The position numbers were made by a program, and so were the translations under genes. From contig JAVHJL010000012.1 of NCBI GenBank assembly GCA_036971715.1, positions 682,001 through 746,000 on the forward strand: a stretch of 64,000 nucleotides of DNA, given 5' to 3'. The notes below the pieces were generated by a model. The model did no database searches. It saw nothing but the letters and a program-made list of their open reading frames with translations, and was not told the origin of the DNA. This document shows positions 1-10,476 of the stretch, in pieces (positions within the stretch are counted from its first letter, which is position 1; each line of letters opens with the position of its first letter). The stretch comes from Arthrobotrys musiformis. Its lineage: Eukaryota; Ascomycota; Orbiliomycetes; Orbiliales; Orbiliaceae.

Positions 1-337
1 AAATACCATTCCAACTGAGATGACTGACACATGCAGTGCTTCTGGCATTAGGGCGTATGCGAGCCAAGGGTCACCGAATCCTTACCTGCGGGACCGTGGC
101 ACGGGAATTTGGCAAACTGTTGCAGTTTTCTAGGAGCTATACCCAACCAACATGATACATATGCCAAAGATAATGATAATAAATGGTCAGCATGGGCGAT
201 GGGAAATAAATCTCCTTTCAAGTTGAAGAGCACCATAGCTTCGATTGGCGGAAGTATAAGATAGTGCCTTAGCCTCGCCCGCCACGATGGATTAACCTGG
301 TTCATAATTCTCCAACAAGTAGAACAGGTTGTGTAAA

Positions 338-1259
338 ATGACTTCATCTTCGGGCAGCGAATCCTTTCATACGCTCAGTTCATCGAACTTTCCCTTGCTT
401 CCTACGGCCGACTATAATCCCTTGCAGCAGTTCCCACTTCCTTACTCATCAGATTCCAACATCAATTTCCAAGCCAGCGAAAATACCGCTTACGATTGTA
501 TTCATGGAATCCCAATTCCGTTACTCACATGGGATCATATACATCATACTGATGAAAACGATGAAGGTAAGCAGCTTGGATAGTCATGCAAAATTCTTTT
601 AGAACTAACAAGGAGACCATTCCAGATTTTGCCTCTGAGCCTAGACACAGTCATATTCTTCATTCAAACAATCCCGACGAGCTTCAACCGATACAAAGCA
701 ATTCCCCAGCCCCATGGATACCGACAATCGAAGCTCAACCACAGTACATACAGGAATTGACCCCGGTGGTTGAAAATAAAGTTCTTCAGAGGAATTCACG
801 CAGAAGAAAACCGTCTTGCGAGCCCTGGTCACTATCAAAAGAGGAGAGGCTTCTTTTGGAGCTGAAAAATGAACGTGGACTCCCCTGGAGGGAAATAGCC
901 GTACACTTCGCAAAAATTGGGAAGGTGAAAAAACCTGCAGCATGGCAAATGCAAATGAAGAGGATGACTGAACGACTGGAACAATATCTGAGATTCCCAA
1001 TCCATAATTCCGATGGAGATGCAACACGTTGGACTACAGAGGACGTGAGTTATAAATATTACCTCCAGTCGCATATTAATTCCAGCTCACAAATGAATTT
1101 CGATAGGAGAAGAATCTTGAAGATGCACAAAAGCGTGCAGTATACTGGGGTCAAATTGCTCAGATCTTAGCAGAATACCGTGAAAAAGCCGATGCCCCTA
1201 GAACATACCTAGAACAACGATTGAAGGAACTGAAGTCACAATACACTGGCTGTTCATGA
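338..1259 (+). CDS. Two-repeat Myb/SANT-like DNA-binding protein (3 exons)
   Basis: Gene model join(338..566, 626..1044, 1107..1259), 266 aa. Both introns (59 and 62 nt) have GTAAGC/GTGAGT donors, CTAAC/CTCAC branch-like sites about 17 nt before the AG, and keep the frame exactly (phases 1 and 0). The first ATG of the open frame, at 338, is used. Residues about 143-190 form a Myb/SANT-like unit (EPWSLSKEERLLLELK, then LPWREIAVHF with regularly spaced Trp). Exon 3 completes a second unit starting RWTTED at about 212 and reading on through VYWGQIAQILAEY, so the protein ends in a tandem pair. The N-terminal 140 residues are Ser/Pro/Asn-rich and look disordered. Families with this layout are usually nuclear, sequence-specific DNA binders; target and pathway are unknown. 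Without splicing the second repeat is lost to an early stop. Confidence 0.75.
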
Positions 1260-1893
1260 TCTTCCCCTTTATGCCCGATTTGCTCCCAAAACTTGCGCAG
1301 AGCTTTACACCCCCTATGGGTTCATGGATATATTTAAACCAATTTTATATAGCCACCACCATCGCTATATTTTATAATTGCTTAATAAATTTATCAACTT
1401 GAAAGGGTATGGTGCCAGTGATGGTCGCAATGTGGTGGTGATATAATGGTGATGTACTAGCAATCATGCCAATATGGCGGTGATTTAAAATAGGGCATGA
1501 TGATATTACGCTCGATTTTAGGCTCTTAGCGGGCTTTCCGGCCACCGCACAGACAGTCCATTTGGGATCATTTAGTAACTTATTTTGAGCAATTGCAATC
1601 CACTGGCAGATAGTTTCGTTTTTTCTAATTGACCCTAGTAAACTTTATTTGGTTTTGAGCTTTTTGTAGGGGTACTCGGAGGGGTAAAAAGCCCAATGTC
1701 TCTAAGAGGCCTAACATTGAAAGGGCCTGGCCTCGTACTACCCAGATCATGATGCTTCTTTGTCACTTTTTTCGGAAAATTTAAAAAAAAAAAAAGGAGA
1801 ATTGAAACTTTCAAAATTAGTAAAAAAACAAATTGGAAAAGATTTTATTTTTTTTTTCTTTCTAATTTTTTAGTGATTGTCGATTATTTTTGA
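1260..1893. other. Intergenic, AT-rich
   Basis: No coding signal seen. It holds poly-A/poly-T runs near 1782-1795 and 1848-1857 and leads into the hexanucleotide array. Confidence 0.5.
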
Positions 1894-2036
1894 TGATTTT
1901 GATTTTGATTTTGATTTTGATTTTGATTTTGATTTTGATTTTGATTTTGATTTTGATTTTGATTTTGATTTTGATTTTGATTTTGATTTTGATTTTGATT
2001 TTGATTTTGATTTTGATTTTGATTTTGATTTTGATT
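1894..2036. repeat. (GATTTT)n hexanucleotide microsatellite
   Basis: About 24 near-perfect units of GATTTT read along the plus strand. It is an uninterrupted simple repeat in an intergenic region and is likely to vary in length between isolates. Confidence 0.97.
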
Positions 2037-3160
2037 AAGTTGTCAGAGGCATATCATGCCATTCTTTAGACCCCATTTAGGGTAGCTAACAGGTTAACGT
2101 TGTTGCAAACATGTAGCTATTATTAGCCGATTGCTACTAAGTTATATTCTATGTGGCTATAACCAACCAACTCCAACTAATTACCCAACGGTTCATGTTT
2201 TTTACCTAGGTTTCGAAAACACCTATGCCCGACTGAGAGTCAAGACCTTCTCATACTTAAGTTTCTCCTGCGCAGCACCACCCTTTGGGTGGATACTTAA
2301 GCGAATTGTTGTTTTTGGACACAACTACCCAACCACACACCATTGGTGCTACATAACAGTATAAAAAATATTCCACCCCAGTTAGAATACATGTTGGTGT
2401 CTATGAGAGGTGAGGACCCACTTAGTGCACTTCAAGTCCTGGATTGCTCCACCTTTAGTCCAGAGCGGTTTATGGATACTAATTAGCGTATATGTAAGAT
2501 GGTTATAGTGTACATGGGTCAGAAGACCTCGATGACATCGTCGCTGAGGTGGTAGGAGATGCGCTTGAGATCCGCAATAAAAGCCCTTGTCCGAAATACT
2601 TAGGTAGTATTCCAAGTGCACAAGAAACGAGACAAGACAAAGGTATGTTGTATTCGGTAGCCAAAAAGAGTTCACATTACAGCAAATACAAATCAAAAGA
2701 TTTTCAAAATAATCAACAGAAAAACTCTCACAGATTTGTGAAATGTATGTATGTATGTATGTATGTATGTATGTATGTATGTATGTATGTATGTACAGGC
2801 CTGTGGATAATACAATAGGCACCGAAATAGTGCGTCCCTAAATTAACTGTTATTGAATGCCGTCTCGATTGTGAACCGAATTGTCGGGTCTGATACCATC
2901 AGCTGATCACCCTCTAGAACTCCGGTTAAATGGAGAATCTAGCTGTAGAGTACATAGAAACCCATGCAAAAAGGCGTCATCATTCACACCCATCCAAATC
3001 TGGACCTTACATCTCGGGCCGCTGGGGTTCGGGATTCGGGGAATCGATACTCCCTCGAAATCTGAATTGAAAAATGATCTAAAAAAAATCGAAAAAATCG
3101 TGATGCCATGGGAATTCGAAAGTAAGATACTATGAAATATAAGGCTTCGGACTTCGAGCT
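2037..3160. other. Gene-poor region with a (GTAT)n array
   Basis: Only short frames without convincing composition are seen. The minus-strand frame ending near 2382 owes its IHTY repeats to the microsatellite at 2743-2795 and is not a gene. Confidence 0.4.
2743..2795. repeat. (ATGT)n tetranucleotide microsatellite
   Basis: About 13 perfect ATGT units on the plus strand. Confidence 0.95.
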
Positions 3161-3360
3161 CAAAAGTAAGAGTTTTCCATGAACGAATGTGTTTTCAACT
3201 CGAAAAATTTAACAAGTAGTTTTAAGCGAGATTCTGGCACCTCAATCACCCCCACCTGTGCCGTGCTGATGCATAGCTTGCGTAACCCTGTTTTTGCTGC
3301 ACGGTGTTTGTACGTAGGTAGTAGGTTCTCGTAATTCCAGTTGGGCGTGCTCAACCGGTT

Positions 3361-3430
3361 TTTTAAAAAAATAAAAAAATAAAAAATAAAAAGTAAAAAG
3401 TAAAAAATAAAAGATAAAAGATAAAAAATG
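3361..3430. repeat. A-rich low-complexity tract
   Basis: Imperfect AAAAATAAAAG-type repeats over about 70 bp. They create Phe/Leu/Tyr-rich spurious frames on the minus strand. Confidence 0.85.
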
Positions 3431-3655
3431 AAACTGTCCCGTTTGGCACCATCGAGAAATGACCACAAACACCGCCGGGTTTTTTTGCCTGGTTCTATAC
3501 AACATGCAGTCAAACAAGCATCATGCCTGCAATCGCTTGGGTTTTATCAATGGCAAATCCAAGAAGGTGTGTACCAAGTCGCAGCCGGAATGCGCAATTA
3601 TCAAGAATTTACGGAGTACATACTGTGGTTGCGGACGAAAGTAAAACCCCTGTCA

Positions 3656-3775
3656 GGTACCTCTTAGCCACAGGCTCCACACCTTAACACCGACCCACCA
3701 ACCTCGAAACTCGGTTTGAAGCCGCTAAGCTGCAAAGGGGATATCACCAAATTTCTACCCGTAAGTGGTACTTTT
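3656..3775 (-). repeat. Dispersed repeat, copy 1 (pair at 38262-38383)
   Basis: The reverse complement of this stretch aligns by eye over about 120 bp with 38262-38383. Shared blocks include AAGTACCACT, GGCTTAG, TCGGTGTTAAG, TGTGGCT and AGAGGTA, in the same order and spacing. No coding content is visible. It may be a solo LTR or SINE-like fragment; the boundaries are approximate. Confidence 0.6.
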
Positions 3776-4587
3776 TCCACCATAGTAGTAGGGCCGGTGG
3801 CGTTCTATTTGAAGCTAATTTGGGTGACAGACCGTTGCAACACCTCTATATCAAAGCTTTACTATAGCTATGGACCCTGGTTCTGAGCCATTAGCGTCGC
3901 CCAACGCGTCGCGGATGTCCCAACATGGATATATTTCATGTTTGTTCTTGTTTTTTGTTTTTCTAGGAGTACAGAGTAGTTGTTGTGTGTGTTGTTTGTT
4001 TTCGTTTTTGGAATGATTTCTAAAAGAGGAGATTTTTTGTGCCTTGATTCGGAGGTTGTTGGCCGCATTTTTTGGCTACGGAACGACTCGCGTTGGTCAT
4101 TCGATGTTAATCGAGCGAATATGCAATAGTTTACCATTCCGTCGGGTCCCTAGCGCGAAAACGAGACGGCACATGAGTCTCGGCTGACCCGGTATCACAA
4201 AATATCGGGTTCCGTGATTGAGTCAAGGTGGGCGTAGGCGCATGCTCATTGGGTGGTAATCAAAAACAACTCCCACACAGGACTAGTCGAACCACACTTC
4301 TCAAACCAAAAAATAGCGCATGTGGTAGTTAACTGGTGACCTAAGATATATCTTGCTGTGCCTCCAACGTGCTTGAGCCCCAGCACGCTCGAAATGCGAG
4401 GCCCGTGCACCCGAGTACCCGGAATCTACTGTGTAGTTACCCTACTGTACATTACATACTAGATTTGGACGATACCAGTACTACCGTGAAACCACAAGCT
4501 AGCTACCGTCGATAGAGGAAATCGAGTGTTTTCTGGGGCGGTATATCGGCCTTAAGTCGGTTTTCGAAGGAATTAAGACGTCTTAAA
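3776..4587. other. Intergenic, nothing recognised
   Basis: Short frames only. No introns, domains or RNA genes could be supported. Confidence 0.4.
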
Positions 4588-4735
4588 TGCCCGACTGCTT
4601 TAGCAGAAGGGACTTAAATCAACGCGGTGCTACTTTCATGGAAGGTTTTTGGGTGGTGGTGACTGCTTAGGTAGAAGGGACTAGATTAACACGCGGGTTT
4701 CAGCGAAAGGTTTGCCGACTGCTAACGCAGTCGAC
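4588..4735. repeat. Imperfect ~60-bp tandem repeat
   Basis: Two and a half diverged units, each opening with GACTGCT, then AGAAGGGACT, then a TTTC..GAAAGGTTT block. Divergence is high, so this is an old array. Confidence 0.5.
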
Positions 4736-4810
4736 TTACTTTCCTTGGGGGCCGGCGTCGGCAAAAAAGTGCGGTTGAGCCAGCTCTCTCACCACCGCTT
4801 CCTAATCGGG

Positions 4811-5172
4811 TTAGAAACATATTACTGCTTTTGTAACAGATTTCCTAAACAAGATGAACAAACGAACAAACAAAACCCCTTTATTGATACCGAATTGATC
4901 ATTGTTTAACCCCACAAATTCATCAAATGTCATTTCTCTTCCTTTTATCGTTCGGAATTTGCTTCCATCGGCTTCGAAGGCCTCAACTTTGCCCTTAGTG
5001 CTGGGGAGATTTCGTTCGCAGGAACGGTGTAAGTGCACTGTCGGATTACGATTATAATACCAAGGTACGTATGTTCCTTCCATGATTGCGTAGTTCGCAC
5101 TCGATAACCCTCGGGGAGATCGCCGACTGCATCAAATTCGACATCGCCGGGGATAGGCAGTATTGGATTCAA
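4811..5172 (-). pseudogene. Possible decayed ORF, unknown
   Basis: Two overlapping minus-strand frames each contain protein-like stretches: one with PILPIPGDVEFDAVGDLPEG, the other with EAFEADGSKFRTIKGREMTF. This pattern suits a frameshifted gene remnant, but no family is recognised and both frames could be chance. Confidence 0.2.
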
Positions 5173-5299
5173 AACTCCAAATTTAACCTCAAAGTCTAGA
5201 TCTTTGGTTTTCGATTTTTCCTCTTCCTGCTCCTTTTATGCGTGGCTCTCGCTTCGAGGAAGAAGAGAGAGGTGAAGGTTGAGGGACGTTACTTGTGAA

Positions 5300-6507
5300 T
5301 TAATTTGGCGGTTACGTCATTTTACTAAAGTTATTCCGCTTGAATTCAACCAAACTGATTGATGTAAGTTGCTGGAAGTTGAATTTCTATATACATATGT
5401 TTGATGTGTGAGAGGTTACCAACGTTATGGTTAGAATAATGGGTAGTTTAAGTAGCAGCTTCCACAACATCAAGCTCCTACTTGACGTAGGCAATTTCCA
5501 AGGCATTTTTGGGAGAGGGAGAACAGTTTATGGTTGGGCAACGACTTGAAAGCCGTTGGAAAGTAAATTGCAAGTGAATTCGAACTGCAGCTGCGCAAGG
5601 AAATATTGAATTGTGGTTGGATTATGCATGGGAGGTGTTGAGATGTGGTCCGGATTTTCCTGTTTTGGAAGCCTGTTGTGCTAATGACACTAGTCTCGGC
5701 GACCCTTCTTGTGTTAGACATGACACGCGAAAGGGGTTCTCCCATCACGAATCCACCAACCTCATCTCCAACCTCCAACCTCATCCCAACCTCATCCTAG
5801 CCTCGTATACAGAGTCTGTCCTCCTTCCTATCCTTCACGCGTCGGAATCCACCTGCCGACCTCTCTTCTTCGTCTTCTGGCGGGCGTCAGTCACATTGGC
5901 CCTGGCATTCAAGCATACAGGTTTTGCAGTTCATCTGCAGAGACAATGGTCACCGCGTATCTTTGAAGTCTTGAAGCACAGACAAACTTGATACACCAGT
6001 GCTTGCGGTTAATCTGCAGAGACTACGGTCCACGAGTGTATTTCGATTCGTCAAGCTGTACAATGTCTCTCGACGGCCCGTTTGATACCATCGAGGCCTA
6101 CTACGGTCTTCTAGATAGGCTGGAGAAGGAAGGTCTGGTCCTGGGAATGGATGTTTCCTGCTGGGCGGCCCTGGTTCCTCGTGATCATCTCTAGATGCTA
6201 CCAACCTATACGAAGCAGCAGCTGCCCGCTAGTCTTCCAAAAGACCACCCATCCGTCATCAAGTCCTATTTTGCAGTTGACGGCCTAATCATGCATGCCA
6301 TTTTACAGATCGCCAACAGCATAGGCTCTGAGAGCTCCTACTGCCTGGTGCCTCCCTCAGGGACCCTCGACCAGATTATCGAATGCCTCAAGCTGCCGTC
6401 ATCCTTCCAAGACCCCGACTTAACGATCCAACATCCATCTACACTGAGAATACCGGCATTGATCGAACTGCAGATCTCTCAGCTGAAAGATATCTTCCCC
6501 ATAAAGT
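5300..6507 (+). repeat. JmjC-gene-bearing repeat, truncated copy 1
   Basis: Collinear with 34640-35850, from the shared GGTTACGTCAT block, through the DTRKG-encoding region and a short internal duplication around CATCTGCAGAGAC, to CTGAA(A/G)GATATCTTCCCC, where homology stops abruptly near 6507. The 3' half, which encodes the JmjC-like domain in copy 2, is absent. Confidence 0.75.
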
Positions 6508-6512
6508 TATGA
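6063..6512 (+). pseudogene. 5' fragment of JmjC-like gene, copy 1
   Basis: The frame starts MSLDGPFDTIEAY and matches copy 2 at 35400 residue by residue for about 145 codons. A TAG at 6192-6194 interrupts it where copy 2 has CGG, and the remainder reads on in the same frame until homology ends near 6507. The catalytic-domain region is missing. Copy 1 keeps CAG codons at the two positions where copy 2 has TAG, so the copies decayed independently. The fragment is not expected to make a functional product. Confidence 0.7.
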
Positions 6513-6723
6513 TAATATCTCATAACGCCCCCTTTGTGACGTCTGGGAACGAGACCACTCATAACCTTTGATTTTATGATTCCGATCGTTCCTTAATTTC
6601 TTATGGGGCGATCTGGATATATAGTAATATACATGGATTCCAGTTTTCAGATAACAATTTGATGCAAACCGATTTTTAAGAATCCATATCATCTCGAAAT
6701 TACTCTCTTCTGTTAGAGTCGGC

Positions 6724-7412
6724 TCACCTACTCCTATCCACAAGGATTGTGGTTGCGAAGCATTCCCAAGACTCTTGGCCGCTTATCCTTCCCTTGAAAT
6801 TTCTGAAAGATTTCCCATAGACCCTCTCCCTTCCTCGTCTTTGCAATTTTTTGAATTCCCGGCTGCTGGAGAAGCCATCGTGGCTTGACGCTACCGCCCA
6901 ATGTATTGGAGCATATCCCTCTCTGTTTCTTGAGTTAACATTCGCACCAGCCAATATCAGGATGTCTAAACATGTAGTATCGGCGATTTCCGCTCCCACC
7001 CAAGCGCAAAAATGAATGGGCGTTTTTCGAGTTTCAGTTTCAGCCTCGAAGTGCACCTAATTGGAGGAGCGTCGAGAGGGGCTTGAGAATTATTTTGGCG
7101 AGCAGCAATGTGAATCGGCCGGTTTTTTTCGGGTCCGGAATGATTGATATCTGCTCCACTCTTTCGAATTGCGAGTGCAGAGTATTTTGATGGAGCCGCT
7201 GCAGCAATAGCGGTGAGGGATGTTAAGCCCTACTCACAACGAGCTTGAGGCCAACTAGGAGGGTTGGTTTTTACTGTGGCCTCATCATTGTGCTTGACAT
7301 CAACCGTCAACCTTGCATATTGTTCATTGCTAGAGATCTTTTTTATTATGCCCAGATCTCCAACTTGTAGGGCTTCATGGAATTGTTTCATAGGAGTGAA
7401 ATCTTGATCCAT
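6724..7412 (-). pseudogene. Ankyrin-repeat gene relic
   Basis: The minus-strand frame from 7412 begins MDQDFTPMKQFHEALQVGD, the usual opening of fungal ankyrin proteins. Further on are ankyrin-like pieces: SGADINHSGPEKNRPIHIAA near 7130, TLLQLGALRG near 7070, and TPIHFCAWVG with ILAGANVNSRNREGYAPIHW near 6900-7030. These pieces lie in three different frames within about 60 nt, which no plausible intron fixes. A GTGAGT...GCAG pair at 7237-7199 would be a 39-nt intron, rather short. The relic is best read as a frameshifted gene. Ankyrin proteins act as protein-binding scaffolds; nothing more specific can be said. Confidence 0.6.
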
Positions 7413-8171
7413 GGTGAGTGGGTTTGCGGATTGGGTACAAGAAATGGTCTTAGGTAAAAACTAAATGATTGGTATGAACTCCAAGGCTGGGCGGGAGTGT
7501 AGTGGATATTTGTAGAAACGTCGACTTCAGGCTGGGGGGAGGTTTGATTTTTTCTCGGAGTACCTTGCGAGCTTGTTAAATGGGTTCCGATATAACATGG
7601 CAAGTAGCCGCAAATCCGCCGAGTAAAAACACACAGCTGCATGTATCCCGTATGTGTGCATATTTTTAGGGGTGCTTTTTTAGGGGTGCTTATACAATTA
7701 TAATCTCTAGATAATATGTTTCTGGTCGTGATTAGGCTTCCACAGATATCATACAAGGTGAGATCTGGACACATGCTATTTTATTGGACTTTATTGAACA
7801 CAAAATTATATTGTCATCTAGCGAGTGGGTTAGAACGGTGGCTAAGCTAAGTGGTAGCTTTGAATACAGCTTCTCAACACCGTAACTGTAACTCAGCTCA
7901 GCGCCTGCAACTATAATTACTGATTACCTATCCCCTCAAACGTCACCCTCTTGCCAGAATTTGCGCCTGAATCTGGATGCGAACCCCGCCTAGCTGTCTT
8001 CCTATTATGCCGTTAGTAGGGTTACATACTGTACTCCCTATCCCGAAACCATTGACACTGCAGGGCAGTTACATTTCTAGATCACTTTCGGACAGCATGT
8101 GCCCCGCATCGATTTTAATCTTCGGAGGGCGAAATTCGTGGGCATGAAGGTATACGTCAGAGTCTTTGCAT
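7413..8171. other. Intergenic, nothing recognised
   Basis: No coding signal beyond short frames. A small CTTTTTTAGGGGTG direct duplication lies near 7666-7690. Confidence 0.4.
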
Positions 8172-9793
8172 TCAACGATTAAACTTCGCAAACACGCCTC
8201 GACATCCCTTTCGACGCAGGCTTTCCTCGGAGAACGTCGTACGCAGATTAGTAGCTCCCCACTCGAAATTGCAGTATTCGTGATGGATATATATATACAT
8301 ACTTAGAAACACTGTTTTCCCCCTTCTTTTGCTCATACATTGGTCGAATATGGCTGGCCACTGCGGCTCTTTGTAGATCTTCCTCAGTCGGCCATGCTCC
8401 CCGAATCTTTTCATAATACCACGCCTCGCACCACCAAATTTCGAGATTGGGATATATAGTTCAATTTTGAATATCTAACAGTCTTCTATGGTTAAATCGT
8501 GCCATTTTAACGGTTGAATAGTTGCCTTACGTATTTCTCGTCCGCCTTTAGCATTTCGTTCATCCAGTCTTCTACCCATTCCCAATCCCCTAAGGCATGA
8601 GATTCAGCAGGATGAAAGTTCGCTGATAGGGGGACACAAATCCTACCTTCCCTTTCTAGCAGCCACATAAGAACTATCTCTTGAGTTTTGACTTCAGAGA
8701 AGTTATATCTAGCGATTGTGCTCTTGATGTATGGGAGTACACCGGCAATACCAATACCGGTTGCAAGTACAAAGACGGTGCCGTAAGCATCGATAGAAAA
8801 ATTTCCACCGTATAGCCCGTCGATTATGACAGTATACCATTTGTCCGTAACGCATTTCAACAGGTCTGACGTTAGCCCATGACGAGGTTTGATAAGGAAC
8901 ACAAAATTAGATTCAGCGTCTCGGACTTCCCCTGGCCGCCAAGCAATCGCGAAGGGATGCGATTGTAGGAAAGATAAAGGGCTAGCAAAAGGAAGAGCCA
9001 AATAAACGTAGGATCCGGGATCTTTTCATTCTTAAATGGACTTGAAGAGCTGCGTCAAATTTTTTGATATATATCTTACCCAGCCCTCTCCCCGTATTAT
9101 CGAATAAACACGCCAGGCAACTGAGGAAACCATAGTTGAGCCCCAAAGGCTTACCCATATAATGGGATTTATTACTTGCCTCTGAGACATGTGCGCCCAT
9201 ATCGCTTGAATCGATAAAATAACGAGGATCCAGTGTGTTAATCTATGAACCTCATACAATTTGTCTTGCAAGAGACCAGCTAACAGGATGGTCCCGAGAT
9301 ATACGGCAGCCTATAATTCCTAAATACCACTTCTAAATCATTTAGTTGTTAGGACGGTGCTACTCACCCTAAAACCAGGGCCCGGCCAAACTTTGCTAAT
9401 AGGGGTAGTTTCGGAGGCGGCAAGATATGCATGAAGGGATGCTTCAAGAGTAGCAAGATAGCCAGCCCAATTATTGACACTAGCGTGGAAGTTATATTGC
9501 ACTCCTAGAACTCGCCCAAGTCTGCCCAGTTTTTTCCCAAATGCCAGGATGAAAAGATTCATCATTGCCATTCTGCTTGAGCGAAGACTCCAGGCTGCTC
9601 GGTGGCTAGCTCCGACTACAATGAACGCTACATTGACTGAAAGATATCCAACGAAGAGTAGATGACAAGAGCAGTAGAGAATGGTGATAGTTCTGAGTAT
9701 AAGGATAAGCACCACCACTAAACCACAAGTAATTCCATACCGTAGTGGGATGGATGTGATTGTTTGAAGGAGAGGGGGCAGGGACGGCAACAT
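8172..9793 (-). pseudogene. Ferric reductase-like transmembrane protein, frame-broken
   Basis: Minus-strand exons: 9793-9368 (membrane helices; FHASVNNWAGYLATLEASLH carries ferric-reductase-type His residues), intron 9367-9311 in phase 0, then about 9310-9090 (LYEVHRLTHW). Next come about 9020-8531 (PGSYVYL, then SHPFAIAW as FAD-binding HPF motif, then DGLYGG and TGIGIAGVLPYIK as NAD-binding motifs), intron 8530-8475 in phase 0, and 8474-8172 (GRLRKIYKEPQW, family C-terminus), probably with one more intron after a GTATGT near 8300. Fre proteins pass electrons from NADPH through FAD and heme to extracellular ferric or cupric ions. Between 9020 and 9090 the family-like segment (KKFDAALQVHLRM) is in another frame, and the main frame has TAA and TGA there. 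I see no intron that repairs this, so a pseudogene or a pair of sequencing indels is likely. Confidence 0.7.
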
Positions 9794-10476
9794 GTTGTAG
9801 AGTGTGTTTAAAAGATGTTTCCTGAATGGAAAGCTTTTGACTAGTACGGTGGCGGACCTGGCAATTTAAAGACGAAGGCAGAGATCTAAACTGGGGGTAT
9901 TTATGGCACATGACGGCACCAGCATTCGGAATATGAGGTGAAAGAATCCCAACAGGATTAAACCTTTGAAGATAGCATTATAATTTAAAGGACTAGCGTA
10001 ATGTTGGTGCTAAAGCAAACCTCGCACGCTGAAGGGCGATCCAAGGTACAACGGCTTAGGCGACTTTAGCTGTCTCCTCTCGGGGCTGGGAAACATGCTA
10101 GGCAGGGGCGGTATATCTCGCGGTAGTCGACAATATCCCGTCGGTCGCCTCGCGGCTAGTCGATTGGCAGTTGGCGAAATCCAGGCCTATAAGTAGGCAG
10201 GCAGGCAGGCAGGCAGGTAGGTAGGCCGGAACCTAGGCCAGAACGCAGGCTAGGTAGGAAAAGCAGGTGGGGTGGTAAATAAGTAACAGATTTTTGTGTT
10301 GCTTAGACCAAGCCATAAAATACCGAAGAACGTATTAAGTTACGAGACAAGTATTAAGTTTGTCTGGGTTTTCTATTTTGTTGGGTTCCTCCTCTGTCAT
10401 AGTCTCGACACGTTCCTCAACTGCGGCAACTGCCTTTTTACGTAATTACTGGGTTCAGGTAACTGCTGTTCTATGG
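9794..10476. other. Intergenic with GGCA/GTAG tracts
   Basis: No gene seen. Holds a GGCA-type tetranucleotide tract at about 10195-10225. Confidence 0.4.
10195..10225. repeat. (GGCA)n tetranucleotide tract
   Basis: Six to seven GGCA units followed by GGTA variants. The same unit recurs at 42274-42310 and 46016-46049. Confidence 0.9.

Noticed and set aside
1..347. 99-codon minus ORF at 48-347
   Set aside because: Overlaps the promoter and start of the Myb-like gene and has no recognisable features.
2382..2822. Minus-strand ORF with IHTY repeats
   Set aside because: Driven by the (ATGT)n array; the rest has no coding character.
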